NCBI GenBank assembly: GCA_946807835.1
Contig: OX327683.1
Coordinates: 2,423,001 to 2,487,000, forward strand
Length of the DNA: 64,000 bases
Source of the DNA: Ailanthus altissimus
Lineage: Eukaryota > Streptophyta > Magnoliopsida > Sapindales > Simaroubaceae
Direction of reading: 5' to 3'
In this document: in pieces, positions 11,714-23,795 of the stretch
How the letters are laid out: each line of letters begins with the position of its first letter
Position numbering within the stretch: position 1 is the first letter of the stretch
The notes under the pieces: generated by a model
Databases searched by the model: none
The model's input: only the letters and a program-made list of their open reading frames with translations
Told to the model about the DNA's origin: nothing
Made by a program: the position numbers and the translations under genes

Positions 11714-11889
11714 CTATCAAACAATAAGATATTAGTCAATTAATCTAAAATATTAATGAGTTCAAGACACATCATTGTTCGTATAATAATAAAGATGATA
11801 CTTATAATAGTAGATTATAAGTGTATGACAACCAAACTTAATAGAACTAAATTTTTTAGTTACTATATCAATATGATAGCTAGCTATGC
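11714..11889 (-). other. Intron of the DC1 paralogue (GC-AG)
   Basis: 176 bp, between TCAGAG|GCATAG at the donor and GATAG|GTAATA at the acceptor. It is phase 0, in the same position as the 137-bp intron of the intact gene. The donor is GC rather than GT. Confidence 0.8.
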
Positions 11890-12303
11890 CTCTGAAATCA
11901 TGCAGTCAAGATCGAAAACAAAGCTGCATTGTTTGCAATGATAAACACATTCTTGTGCACCTCTTCCGATCTCACAAACATCACAAAAATACTCCTTATC
12001 ATAGCAATAATCAACAAGATAACTGAAATTATCCTCGAGAGTAAGGAGATGTTGGTAACTATCATCTTTAATGGTTTATGGCAATGGAGAGCATAAAAGA
12101 TGGACATTGAAATTGCATTTCACATAAAGAAAATAAGAGAGATCTAAAGGAGTAAACTTAGCTGGAGGGTTATGCATGCATCATTGGCATTATGGAAGGT
12201 CATTTAACTTCTCAAAAAAAGTAAATAGTATGTTGATGACCTTCAAATTTTATTAAAGGATATAGTATAAAACATTCAAGATCCAAATTGAAGTTGCAGT
12301 CTT
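11890..12303 (-). pseudogene. DC1 paralogue, exon 1, fragment d (last modules)
   Basis: Continues the module interrupted at 17190 (CNFNLDLECF) and runs through the last two DC1-like modules to CVYHCKQCSFVFDLDCMISE. This matches CVYYCEECTFVVDIGCVFSE at the exon 1 end of the intact gene. Confidence 0.88.
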
Positions 12304-12613
12304 TGTTGGAATTTACGTTGTAGTGTTTATGATTGTTGAAATGAAAATAAAATCAAGACAATTCTGCACTTTCAGTTTTTATGTTTTCTACACATATATT
12401 TAATTCATTAATGGATGCTTACAATAAATGTTAGAATATCTATTTATAGATGTTTTATAAATATTTAGGCTACCAACCCTCACCTACATTAATATGTTTT
12501 TCAAATCAAATTTATTAGACAGCAAGAATTAATTGAGACGTAAACTTCTCAACTAATTTTGCACCTACTAGTTGATATTTTTTGACTTGAGAAAGTGTAT
12601 TAACTTTCTAACA
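12304..12613 (-). repeat. CopA 3' LTR
   Basis: 310-bp LTR; pairs with 16823-17189. Confidence 0.88.
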
Positions 12614-12621
12614 CTCTCCCT

Positions 12622-13204
12622 TTAATGCACTTTCTTTATAACTCTAATAAGTTCTTTAAAACAGCAAAAATTTTCTTTTGGGATTGCATTGGTTAGGATA
12701 TCAGCTAGCTGCTCATCTGTTCTGCAATATTCAATTTGAATGTCACCATTTTTTATTGCATCTCTAATGAAATGATATTTGATTGCAATATGATTAGTGC
12801 GATCATGATGGACTAGAATTTTGGTAATTACAATAGCTGATTTGTTATCACAAAACAATATAGTGGCTTTGTCTTGCTTTTCTTCAAAATCTTCAAGAAT
12901 TCTTCTAAACCAATTGGCTTGAGAAGTTGCCTTGGTTGCTGTAACATATTTTGCTTTCGCAGATAATTGTACCACATTTTTTTGCTTCTTTGAAATCCAA
13001 GAACATATTCTAGAACCGAGAGAAAAAAGTGTAGCTTAAAGTACTCTTCATATCATCTAAACATTCAGCCCAATCATTGTTTGAATATCCCATTAATCTT
13101 ACGTCTTCAACTCTCTCATATAGGATGCCATAATCAAGAGTATCTTGCAAGTATCTCAACACCCTCTTTGCTGCTTCATAATGTATTTGACTTGGTTCAT
13201 GCAT
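12622..13204 (-). pseudogene. CopA RNase H region
   Basis: Two frame pieces. The upstream piece (13010-13204) has 'YEAAKRVLRYLQDTLDYGI' and the downstream one (12622-12975) 'FCDNKSAI' and 'ADILTNAIP'. These are the usual copia RNase H landmarks, including the D of the C-D-N/S-x-S-A motif. A shift or stop separates the pieces. Confidence 0.85.
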
Positions 13205-13325
13205 GCACTAAGAGAGTAAACTTGCTGTAAATATAATATTTGGCCTAGTAGCTGTGGGGTATAAAAGACTGCCAATTAGACTTCCATACCTTGTTGTATC
13301 TACATTTTTTTCATTATTTTCTTTC

Positions 13326-14109
13326 TTAATTTTTTATTTGTAGCAAGGAAGTTGCTACAGGTTTATATCCCAGCAAGTTAAATTTCTTCAATACATTTTG
13401 GGAATATTTCTTTTGAGAAATGAAAATTTCACTTTTTGATTGAGATATTTCAATTTCTAAAAAATAATAGAGTAAGCCAAAATCACTCATCTCATAGGTA
13501 TTCATTATGTCTCTTTTGAAATCTTGAATCAATATTTCATCGTTGCCAATAAAAATTAAATCATCAACATATAAAAATAATGAGAACTCTAACACCTTTT
13601 TTTAACACATAAAATGTTGGTTCATTTTGGGTTCTATGAAAGTTATTTTTCAAGAAATATTTATCAATTTCTGCATACCATGCTCTTGGTGCTTGCTTTA
13701 GCCCATAAAGGGCCTTTCTCATAGTGTAGACTTTTCTTCTTTACCTTCAATAAAAAAGTCTTGAGACTGCTCAACATATACTTTTTCTTTTAAGACTCCA
13801 TTAAAAAAATGTTGATTTAACATCTAGTAAATACAATTTCCATCCTCTTTGGGCAACATATGCAATCAAGGTTCTTATGGTTTCTAACCTTGTAACTGGA
13901 GCAAAAGTTTCAGAAAAATCAATACCTTGCTTTTGAGTGAAACCTTTGGCCATAAGCTTTACCTTATGCTTTTGAATGCTCCCATTTTGATTGAGCTTTG
14001 TCTTGAATATCCATTTGACTTTAATGATTTTTTGATCCTTTAGAGGATCTACCAGCTCCCATGTTTGATTCTTTTCGATCACGATTATCTCTTTCTCCAT
14101 GGCTTTCAC
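13326..14109 (-). pseudogene. CopA reverse transcriptase region
   Basis: The upstream piece (13801-14109) has 'KVKWIFKTKLNQNG' and 'AKGFTQKQGIDFSETFAPV'. The downstream piece (13326-13595) has the catalytic LYVDDLIF motif and 'YEMSDFGLLYYFLEIEI'. About 200 bp between them is out of frame, so no functional enzyme is encoded. Confidence 0.88.
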
Positions 14110-14487
14110 CCATACTTTCTCCTTGTAAGCTTCTTCAAAGGTTTCTAGTTCAAGTGCAGAAAAATTGTAGGATTCATATATCTTACTCAGTACCCTTGTT
14201 CCTCTTAGAGGAGAATCTATTGATGTTGATTTTTCATTTGAACTTGAAGATATTTCTAGAGTAGGTTCATCTTGCTACACATTTTGAATTTTTTGTTGCT
14301 CTTGAACAATAATTTGTGGTGGCACCTATTCTTTTTCTTCATCCCAATTTCATGAAGCATTTTCATTAAAAATTACATCCTTACTCACAATTAAATTTTT
14401 AGACTCAACATTAAATAATCTATGCCATTTGGTACTAAAACTATAATCCATAAAAATACATTTCTTACTTTTGTCATAAAATTTTGT

Positions 14488-14697
14488 TCATCTTATAGAG
14501 GAAATATGAATATAACAAATGCAACCAAAAATTTTAAAATTTCTTACCAAAGGCTTCACCCTACTCCAAGCTTCAAATGGAGTCATGTTCTCCATCGATT
14601 TTGTTGGACATCGATTGAGAATATATACTGCAGTATGTATAGCTTTTGGCCAAAATTGTTTTGGCAAGTTCTTCTCTTTTAGTATTGATTTTGCCAT
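14488..14697 (-). pseudogene. CopA integrase C-terminal part
   Basis: Reads 'LPKQFWPKAIHTAVYILNRC' and 'MTPFEAWSRVKPLV', the stretch that follows the catalytic Glu in copia integrases. The catalytic core to its right is too decayed to read in one frame. Confidence 0.8.
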
Positions 14698-15062
14698 CTC
14701 TATTATTATTCTATTTTTGTGTTCTGTAATATTGTTCTATTATAGGCTATAACTTGTTGTCAATTGCTTCCAAATGCCTTTCTATTGATTGTATTTTTCC
14801 AAATTTTCAAAGATGCATTCTCCCCCTCCATCGTCGTAGATAGTTTTAATGTTGTAGCCACTTTGTTTCTCCACAAGCGTTTTGAATTTTTTACACATTG
14901 TGAAGGCTTTTTATTTTTCTTTCAAGAAATACACCAAAATCATTCGAGTAAAGTTATCAACGCACAAGAGAAAATACTTGTTCTAACTAAAAGTTGGTGT
15001 TTGCATTGGCCGCATATGTCAGTGTGCACAAGTTCTAATGTTGCTTTTGCCCTCCATGAACA

Positions 15063-15443
15063 CTATCTTGGAAATGAAGAACGATGTTGTTTTTCTATTA
15101 CACACCCTTTACATGGTTCTGCTGACTTCTCTATTTTTGGAAACCCTTTCACCATCTCATTTTGCTTTAGAAGTTTTAAACCGTCAAAGTTTAGATGACA
15201 ATACCTTTTGTGCCATAGCCAATTATCTTTAAGGACTTTTCTTTTCATTGCAATAATTGAGTCACAATAAAGTTTAAGTGCAAATTTTTTGTTTCTCTTT
15301 ATCTTAACATGAGCAATCACTTGTCTTTTATTCTTTCTATCATAAATGGTGCAACCATTATTTTTAAAATAGAGGCAATATCCATTTTCAACAAGTTGCC
15401 CCACAACAAGTAAGTTTTGACTTAATTCAGGAACCAACAACAT
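15063..15443 (-). pseudogene. CopA GAG-pre-integrase region
   Basis: Begins 'LVPELSQNLLVVGQLVENGY' and continues to 'LWHKRYCHLNFDGLKLLKQN' and 'CKGCVIEKQHRSSFPR', the H-C-C pre-integrase zinc module of copia. It follows the degenerate protease region at about 15450-15610. Confidence 0.82.
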
Positions 15444-15887
15444 ATTATTAACATATTTTGTTCTTTTTCTAGTTTTGATAGCAATTTTTCCAATTCATTT
15501 TGATTGTATAACAACTTTAATTCCCATTTTTACTTTAGATGTGACAGAAAAATCAACATAAATAAAGATTTCTTCATTATCTGACATGTGATTCGCTGCA
15601 TCTGTTATCAAGATACTATAAGCTTTCAAAGAAAGAGGCTGAATTTAGGGCTGCATTTGAGGGAAATGAAACTGCACTTGAAGAAATTTCTACATGTTTT
15701 ATGGTAGGCGCTACGTCGGTGTCATTTGGACATCGTGGCATTGGGCAAAAATTTTGCCCATTTTTTGGTTTTTGGTCTTTAACACTGCATCCATCTTCGT
15801 CTAAGGCTGAATGTGAAACATAGAACACATTTCATCTCTTTCATCTTCTCTTTTAAAAAAATTTACTCGATTTATTAATTTAAACTT

Positions 15888-16667
15888 GCATACCTTTTCG
15901 GCATGCCCATATTTATTTTTACAAATATAACATTGTGGTTTTCCCCAAAACCAACAACTTGAAGTATCATGATTTGATAACTTACAAATTTTGCAAGATA
16001 ATTTGTTGTCATCTCCAGCATCTCTCTTACTTGAATCTTATTTTCTTTATTTCTTCATATTCTTGGAGAAGTTTTTGGAGTTGAATAAGAGCTTTGATTG
16101 AAAGGCTCTCTCAATGGAATGCTTGCTGCATTTTAATATTCTTTGCTCATACGACTCTAAAGATCCCATCATTTTCTCAATTGTCAAAGTGCTAACATCT
16201 TTAGATTCTTTGATCATTGTAACAACCTGATCAAAATTTTTAGGTAACATATATTTAATTTTTTCAATGATCTTTTGGTCTGTGAGTTCTTCACCAAAAG
16301 ATCTTAATTTATTAACTATTTCAGTCACTTTTGAGAAGTAGTCTCTAACAACTTCATTGTCTCTCATCCTTAGATTTTCAAGCTCCCTACGTAGGGATTG
16401 GTGTTTAACGGTTCTTGCTTGGTTGTCTTCTTGAAATTCTTGCTCAAGAATTTATCAACCTTGCTTAGTTGTAGTAGCTCTCATAATTCTTGAAAATATG
16501 ATAACTGAAATTGCATTCTGAATTTTTAGGAGAACTCTTGCATCAGTCCTCTTTGTTGTTTCAAGAACTTCCTTTTGCGTTGCAGAAAGTTGATTTTTAT
16601 TTTCAAGATTTTGAAATCCTTTGTCAACTATACTCCATAGCCCTTCAACCATGAGTAAGGTTGTCAA
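15888..16667 (-). pseudogene. CopA gag with two CCHC zinc knuckles
   Basis: Gag pieces lie at 16455-16667 and 16047-16367 ('IVNKLRSFGEELTDQKIIEK', 'VTMIKESKDVSTLTIEKMMG', a UBN2-type gag). Two zinc knuckles follow: CKICKLSNHDTSSC (15954-15995) and CYICKNKYGHAEKVC (15888-15932). The second has one extra residue before the His. Frameshifts separate the pieces. Confidence 0.8.
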
Positions 16668-16808
16668 TTTAATTTTTCAGAATTCATTATTCTCTCCTCT
16701 AAAAATTGGAAGAGAAAAATATGAGAATGAATTTTCTGTTGCAGAGGAAGACATCACTTATATGCTTTGTGTTACTGAAATGCCTAGATTTTGATCTTGC
16801 AAAACCTG

Positions 16809-16819
16809 ATCTGATACCA
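16809..16819 (-). promoter_or_regulatory. CopA primer binding site
   Basis: The plus strand ATCTGATACCA is complementary to TGGTATCAGAT, matching the initiator tRNA-Met primer site except near its end. It lies immediately inside the 5' LTR. Confidence 0.75.
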
Positions 16820-16822
16820 TTT

Positions 16823-17189
16823 TATTGGAATTTAAGTTATATTGTTTATAATTGTGTTTGACAAAATTGAAATGAAAATAAAATCAAAGATAGAATTTTT
16901 CTTCTTGAGCTATTACTGATCTCAAAATTTCTTCATTTTCTATTTATGTGTCTTCTACACACATACATTTCATTCATTAACAGATACTTATAACAAATAC
17001 TATAACATCTATTTATAGATGTTTTATAAACATTTAGGTTGCCAACCTTTACGTACAGTAACATAATTTTCAAACTAAAATTTTCTATTTTGGACAACAA
17101 AAATTAATTGAGACAGCAAACTTTTCAACTAATTCTGTACCTACAAGCTGAAAATTTCTGACTAGAGAAAGTGCATTTACTTTCTAACA
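16823..17189 (-). repeat. CopA 5' LTR
   Basis: 367-bp LTR, longer than its partner by about 57 bp of scattered insertions. Confidence 0.88.
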
Positions 17190-18799
17190 GTCTTCGGAAC
17201 AATAAGTGAAGCCGTAGCAATATTTTCGATAGGCATTGCATTGACGATATTCTCTAAAATAAGGTTTTGGAAGAGTGAGAGCATGTCAGTGGAAAGGATG
17301 TCGAATTTCTCTCAGTAGCTTGGCACAAGATTTGTGGAGGTAAAATTTGCTGTGATCTCAACTATATGCTAGGCCATCTTGGATATCTTTCTCGCATGCA
17401 CAACAAATAGTATCATCATTCCTCTTGCTTTCAAGGAGAAACAACAAAATGCTCATGACTCAAATGCCATAACTTCTCTCTTTCATTTACTTGTATTTTA
17501 GTGATTAGACAATACATGGGAGCATAGTACTCACATTCAGTACAATAATAAGTAGGATGGTCTAGATCTCTATCTTTCTTGCAGACGTTGCAGTAAACCA
17601 GATCAAAATCTTGTGTGAGTAATGCTTCAGAACTAAGAGATAGAGGTGTTTGTGTTGTTCATGAACAAAAATTTGGTGGTTCTAAAAAAAGGCCACATTG
17701 GACATGAAAATCGAGGCGACACTCCACACAGCGCAGGAAACCCTCAACTTTAAAATCACATGTTGAGCATTTGCTTTCATTGTACATATCTTCAATTAGA
17801 ATAAAAGGATGCTCATGACTTTTGCACTTTATGTTTGGCTTCAAAAACGTACATGCTGGATGTAGGAGAAAGCTACTCTCATGACATTGGTATCCGATGC
17901 CTTCAACGCCTAAGCCATAAGCATCACAACTATATGCATATTGAAGTTTTTGGAGATTTAAAGAATGGAACGAATGAAAAGGGAGAGAAATTTTTTTCGG
18001 CAATTCCCAATATGATTTATGGACATAAAACTTGCATGGGACACAACCATAGCTTTGACCGTCAATTTTTTTATAGTATAAATTGCAATTAACATCACCT
18101 ACCTCCAAGATAACCAACGGATGCTGGTGACTAAAATGCCAATCGTCTGTGGAACTTCAATATATTTGCACTTGTAATTGCTGTTTGTGATATTTATTGA
18201 AGGGTGTAGTGAAGTGCAATCAAGATCAAGATTGAAATTTCAAGTATCACAGTGATATATGAGGCCATTGAGATGCTTATGACAATGATCGCAAGTACTT
18301 TTGCCTCAAACATCAAATTTGTGGAGGGCTAGAAAATGTCTGTGGAAGCTATGATATATCTCAATCGGTAAATCAGCACAGAATTTGTGAAGATAAAATT
18401 TGCATGGATCACAACCATAAGCTGCGCCTCTGATTATTTTCCAGCATCCATAGCACAAAGCATCACTAATTTTCTGGTTTTCTTGGAGAATTAACTTATG
18501 CCAGTGGCTGGGATGTATCAATTTCTCTTTTTCATCGTATTGTACCTCAGTGATTGCACAACGCACGTGAGCGAAGTACTCACATTCAGAAGAACAATAA
18601 AATGGGTGCTCGGGTTTCTTTCATTTTCACAGGAATTACAATAAAATAGATTTGAATCATCTTTGACAATTATTTCAGTTCTGAATGTAAAGAGGATGCT
18701 TGTGTTTTTGGTGCACGACATTTGGTGGTAGCGAGAGAGGGCCACACTGGACATGAAAATCAAGGCAACACCCTACACAACGTGCAAAGAAAGTATTTT
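17190..18799 (-). pseudogene. DC1 paralogue, exon 1, fragment c (central modules)
   Basis: The largest fragment. It begins just left of CopB in the middle of a module (FFARCVGCCLDFHVQCGPLS) and runs through about nine more DC1-like modules to the CopA break. Frame pieces with clear C-x2-C and H-x-H motifs are 18306-18566 (ALCYGCWKIIRGAAYGCDPC) and 17659-18117 (YGCVPCKFYVHKSYWELP). Stops and shifts occur near 18720, 18600, 18306, 18240, 18140 and 17659, and several more follow. One module reads HKSYWELP where the intact gene has HKSCGELL, losing a zinc-binding Cys. Confidence 0.9.
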
Positions 18800-19473
18800 T
18801 GTTGAAGCGAAAGCACACAAACAAGTAAAATATTCATCCAAGCAATATAATAATGCATAATAAGTTACTAAGAAATAAATAGAGAAAGGGGTAGAAGAAG
18901 AACACACAAAGAATTGTGGTTTGGCAACTTGTCTACGTCCATGATGGATCAAGATCACACTCTTATTTTATTATGAATCGCAAGACACTTACAAAATATG
19001 CCTTTTACAAGAAAGATCACAAAAAAAATTCTTTCTCTCACTTTAGAGATTTTCTCTCACAAAGAACCACAAAGATTATCATTAAGATTTGTTGTTGATT
19101 ATAAATGTGTGTTTACAAGTCAATTGATAGCTTTTATATAAGCCTTGGGACAACCTAGGTTTTCCCTATACGTGTGGGAGTCGTATTAGGGAGTCTTGAA
19201 GCAAATGGGAGACGAAATAAGAAAGTTTTCTTATTTCGGGATACTGTTCCAATCTCCAGCGCCGCGACGCTGCTCTCATCGTTGCGGCGCTGACGCGCTT
19301 CTGTTGAGCACTGCGGCGCTCAGGTTCTGTTCTGGGCGCTGCGGCGTTGGTGCCTGGTGCGCCATTCTTCGTTTTTTGCCTCCTTTCGCGTTTGTCTTCG
19401 ATTCATGTGCACCCTACGCACTTGGCTTGATCCCCAAATCATATTCCGATGATTTTTAATCAATATTCTTACA
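18800..19473 (-). repeat. CopB 3' LTR
   Basis: 674 bp. It contains the GC-rich CGCCGCGACGCTGC-type mini-repeats (about 19255-19350) that its partner has partly lost. Confidence 0.88.
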
Positions 19474-19542
19474 AATTCCCTCCTTGATTCAAAATCATCT
19501 ACAAAGTAACTCGATCTCTCATTTTCGCATTTTCGGTTACCC

Positions 19543-20999
19543 TCACAAAGTAGTGACTCTGGTTAAGTCCTTGCATAGGACGAACTTAACAGAGGGTAGT
19601 GGCTTAGTCAACATATCAACAGGGACTTTAGATGACGCTATCTTTGTTAGACTAACTTCACCACTTTGGACAATCTCACGAATGTAGTGGAGCCTCACAT
19701 TAATGTGTTTCGACTTCTCATGGAACACTTGATGCTTGCTTAGGTGTATGTCACTCTGGCTATCACAATACACACCGGTATTCACATCTTCACTAGCCAA
19801 TGCCTCTGCGCATATGCCTTTGAACCATATGGCCTCCTTGATAGCTTCACCAACAGCTATGTACTCTGCCTCTGTGGTAGATAGTGCAACCACGTGTTGT
19901 AGAACTGATCTCCAACACACATTACATCCAAACACTATGAATACGTAGCCCGTCAACGATCTTCTCTTGTCAAGATCATCTGCATAATCTGAGTCAACGT
20001 ACCCTCTTACCATTTTATTGTTGTCCTCATCCTTCTTATACATTAACCCGTGATTCGACGTTCCCTTAAGATATCTCAGAACCCACTTTACTGCAAGCAA
20101 GTGATCTTTTTCCGAATTTTCCATGTATCGACTCACCACACTCACAGTATGTGCTATGTTTGGTCTTGTGCAAACAATTGCATACATAATGCTCCCCACA
20201 ACGCTTGCATACGGTACTTTGCTCATCTGTAGTTTCTCCTCATCGGATGTCGGCGACTGTGCTGCTGAAAGTCTGAAATGCATGGCCAAAGGAGTAGAGA
20301 CATCCTTCGCGTTTGACATACCAAACTTCTCCAAAAGTTTGACCATATATCGTTGTTGGGACAAGAAGATAACATCTCTTCTTTCTTTCACAATATCCAT
20401 ATCCAAAATTCTCTTTGCTGCTCCTAAATTCTTCATTTCAAACTCGCCACTCAACTGCTTCTTGAGCTTTTGTATTTATTTTATGTTCTTGCACGCGATC
20501 AACATATCATCGACATATAAAGCAAATATATCATCCCATAACTTATGTTCTTGAAGTACACACATCCGTCATACTTGCTCCTACTAAAACCACAAGCCAT
20601 CATAAACTCATCAAATCTCTTATACCACTGTCTAGGTGATTGCTTTAACCCGTACAATGACTTTTTTAGCAAACAAGTATGATCTTCTTTTTCAGGCTCC
20701 TCGAACCTTTGCGGCTGTGCCATGTATATTGTTTCTTCAAGCTCTCTATGTAGAAAAGCTATCTTTACATCCATCTACTCTAGATGTAAATCAAGGTTTG
20801 CACACATGGCTAACAAAATCCTAATAGATGTGTGCTTGAAAACTTGAGAGAATGTCTCATGAAAATCACCTTCTTCTCTCTGAGTAAAACCTTGTGCTAC
20901 TAACCTAACCTTGAATCTTGTAGGCTTAATCCCCGGTATCCCCTCTTTCACCTTATACACCCACTTGCACCCGACTAGCTTCTTTTGAGGTCTCTCCAC
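19543..20999 (-). pseudogene. CopB reverse transcriptase and RNase H
   Basis: RT starts at 20999 ('KLVGCKWVYKVKEGIPGIKP'), continues in 20774-20499 ('MDVKIAFLHRELEETIYMAQ') and then 20454-19543 ('EFEMKNLGAAKRILDMDIV', 'STTEAEYIAVGEAIKEAIW', 'VPVDMLTKPLP'). A one-base loss just before the catalytic YVDD turns it into an out-of-frame 'LLYMSMIC', and a stop follows. The downstream 303-codon RNase H frame is open. Confidence 0.9.
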
Positions 21000-21005
21000 T
21001 AACTT

Positions 21006-22654
21006 TCAGGTATTGTTTTTCCTAAGAGAACAAATTTCTTCTTCCATGGCCTGCTGCCATTCTTTCTTATTTTCATTCTTCATAGCCTCACCATATGTCC
21101 TAGGCTTATCATACTCAAGAGTGTAAGTAGAATTAAAAGCATGAACAACTAAGTCTGCTTGTGCATACCTAACTTGTGGGTTAATCGTTCTCTTTAACCT
21201 ATCTCTAGCAAGCTGGTACTGTTCAAGTTCTAACTCAGGAGTTCTAGTCTTCTTTTGGATGGACTTGGAGGAACTCGCCGGTGTTCTTAGTTCATCTTCA
21301 AGGATTTTCTTGTTGAAGTATTGATCTGGGGGCATATCGGATTTAGTTTCAAACACTACTTCAACTTTTATTGACTCAGGTGCTGAGTCTTCCTTGGTCA
21401 CAGGTTCTTCTTTCTCATCTTCTTGGGAGGTTTTCAGCATTGTCATCTCATTGAACGTCACATCATGGCTTATGATACTTCTTGATGGTGTTAAATCTTT
21501 ACACCACACTTTGTATCCTTTCACTCTTTCGGGATATCCTATGAATACCCATTTGATAGCTCTAGGTTCCAACTTTCCCTCCTTAACATGTACAAAGGCA
21601 GGGCAACCAAATAGTCTGAGGTGGACATTCTTTGGAGGATTGCCAGACCATTTCTCTTCTAGCGTCTTGAAGTCAATTGCTGAGTAGGGACTTCTATTAA
21701 TCAAGTAAGCTGCAGTCACTACAGCTTCTCCCCAGAATGTCTTGGACATTTTTGCATTGGTAAGCATGCATCTAACCCTTTTAAGTAGGGTCCTGTTCAT
21801 CTTCTAAGCTACCTCATTCTGCTGCGGCGTTGATCTTACTGTTCTATACCTTGCAATTCTATGCTTGGCACAAAATCCATTAAACTCTCTGTTGTAAAAT
21901 TCAAGGCCGTTGTCAGTCCTAAGCTTTTTTACCCTTTTGCCAGTCTGAGTTTCAACAAAAACCTTCCAAGTCTTGAATACTTCAAAGACTTGATCCTTGC
22001 TCTTCAACACATAAACCTACAGCTTCCTCGAATAGTCATCAATCAAGCTGAGAAAATACCTAGCACCACCACGAGTAGCTGTCTAAGCTGGTCCCCAAAG
22101 ATCCGAGTGTATGTAGTCAAGAGTCCCCTTAGTCTTGTGCTCGCCAGTACTGAACCTCACTCTATGTGCTTTCCCTAGCACACAATGCTCACAAAACTCT
22201 AAGGGCTGGAACTTATCCTCTCCAAACGCCTTTTGACTATATAACTCCTTTAGGTTTCTCTTACCTAGGTGTGCTAGTCTAAGATGCCACAACTTAGTTT
22301 GCATACTCTCATCATCTATAGAGAATAGTGCAGAACCACTCACGACTTTACCTTTAAGCACATAAATACCTTTGCGCCTTTCTCCTCTCATCACCACCAT
22401 GGAACCTTTCAAAACTCTTAAAATTCCTCCGTCGATCTTGATGAAACACCCATTCTGGTCTAAAGTCCCCAGTGAGATCAAGTTTCTCTTCAAGTCAGGA
22501 ACATACCTAACATCTGTCAATTCTCTCACTCGCCCATCATGCAGCCTAAGCTTAACACTACCAATTCCTATCATCTGACATGCAACGTCATTACCCATTA
22601 GGACCTTACCACCATACCATTGAATTTCTCTACCTCATACTTGGGTGTGGCCAT
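21006..22654 (-). pseudogene. CopB protease end, GAG-pre-integrase and integrase
   Basis: Starts with the first gag residues fused by deletion to 'GGKVLMGNDVACQM' near 22620. The pre-integrase module follows (22083-22598: 'LWHLRLAHLGKRNLKELYSQ', 'CEHCVLGKAHRVRFS'), then integrase with 'KKLRTDNGLEFYN' (21804-22010) and 'KTFWGEAVVTAAYLINRSP' (21006-21800). Stops near 22080, 22015 and 21802 break the frame. The Q/E/W-to-stop pattern is consistent with C-to-T decay. Confidence 0.88.
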
Positions 22655-22686
22655 GTCTGCTTAGAACCAAAGCTCTTACACCAGTT

Positions 22687-23307
22687 TGTTGAAGCGGAAG
22701 CACACAAACAAGCAAAAAATTCACCCAAACAATATAATAATGCAGAATAAGTTACTAAGAAATAAATAGAGAAAGGGGTAGAAGAAGAACACACAAAGAA
22801 TTATGTGGTTTGGCAACTTGCCTACGTCCACGACAGATCAATATCACACTCTTCTTTTATTATGAATCACAAGGCACTCACAAAATATGCCTTTTACAAG
22901 AAAGATTACAAAGAAAATTCTCTCTCTCACTCTAGAGATTTTCTCTCATAAAGAACCATAAAGATTATCACTAAGATTTGTTGTTGATCATAAAGATGTG
23001 TTTACAAGCCAATTGATAGCCTTTATATAAGCCTTGGGACGACCTAGGTTTTCCCTATACGTGTGGGAGTCGTATTAGAAAGTCCTGAAGCAAGTGGGAG
23101 ATGAAATAAGGAAGTTTCCTTATTTTGGGATACTGTTCCTGTCTCTAGCGCCGCGGCGCTGGGCTCTCATCGCTGCGGCGCTGGCACCTGGTGCGCCCTT
23201 CTTTATTTTTTGCTTCCTTTCTCGTCCGTCTTCGATATGTGCATATCCTACGCACTTGACTTGATCCCCAAATTATATTCTAATAATTTTTAATCAATAT
23301 TATTACA
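22687..23307 (-). repeat. CopB 5' LTR
   Basis: 621 bp, roughly 92-93% identical to its partner over the first 200 bases by eye, with a deletion in the GC-rich segment. Confidence 0.88.
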
Positions 23308-23795
23308 ACCTTGAATATTAAAATAACATGTGCATGTACTTTTGTGGGAGATATTCTCTACAAGAATAAAAAGATGCTGGTGACCTTTTTATTTGATTTT
23401 TGGCCTTAGAGATGAACACCGAGGATGTAAGTCAAAATCACACTTGCTACATCGATATGTCAGTCCTTCAATATCGAAGCGACAATCATCACATCGATAT
23501 TCAGGCTTCTTAATATCTTTAAGTGTTAAACAATGGCGAGGGTAAAAAGTGTGTTGAATTTCTTGTGGAAATCCACGGCATGAATCTTGGATGTAAAACT
23601 CACACGAAAAGCAACCATAGCTCGGATCGTTAATTTTTTTGCAGTACAACTTGCAATTCATATCATCCAACTCCAACAGGATCAAGAAATGTCGGTGACA
23701 GGAATGTTCGACATGTTCTCGGCCTTTATGGAATTTGAAGAGCTTTGCAACGCATTCAAAATTAATCTGAAAATCACATGTGTCGCAACAGAACC
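23308..23795 (-). pseudogene. DC1 paralogue, exon 1, fragment b (modules 2-5)
   Basis: Resumes after CopC with CCDTCDFQINFECVAKLFKF. It runs through three modules ('CHRHFLILLELDDMNCKLYC', 'FYPRHCLTLKDIKKPEYRCD') into a fourth, which CopB cuts. A TAA at 23389 sits where the intact gene reads KYSGHGH. The frame remains readable past it ('GHQHLFILVENISHKSTC') to the insertion at 23308. Confidence 0.92.

Larger units (their letters stand above)
12304..17189 (-). mobile_element. CopA, Ty1/copia retrotransposon in the DC1 paralogue
   Basis: LTRs at 12304-12613 and 16823-17189 begin TGTTGG/TATTGG and end CTAACA on the plus strand. The 5-bp target duplication GTCTT is perfect (12299-12303 and 17190-17194). 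The primer binding site adjoins the right (5') LTR, and a polypurine tract (AAAGGGAGAG on the minus strand) adjoins the left LTR. The gag, protease, integrase, RT and RNase H order is that of copia. The coding region is broken by many stops and shifts. The two LTRs differ in length (310 and 367 bp) because of indels, so the copy is old. Confidence 0.92.
18800..23307 (-). mobile_element. CopB, gag-deleted copia retrotransposon in the DC1 paralogue
   Basis: LTRs at 18800-19473 and 22687-23307 (TGTTGAAGC ... TTACA on the plus strand). The primer binding site lies beside the right LTR with two mismatches (22673-22684), and the polypurine tract adjoins 19474. The flanks in the host exon are AAAAT and AAGGT on the minus strand. 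They align exactly where the intact paralogue is continuous, so they are probably a decayed 5-bp duplication. About 0.85 kb is missing between the gag start (ATG at 22654) and the protease end, so gag is lost. Confidence 0.9.

Noticed and set aside
14764..15198. Long plus-strand frame of 144 codons
   Set aside because: It is antisense to the pre-integrase and integrase region of CopA.
15616..15828. 70-codon minus-strand frame between CopA gag and pre-integrase
   Set aside because: It overlaps the expected linker before the protease site and has no recognisable motif; treated as decayed CopA sequence.
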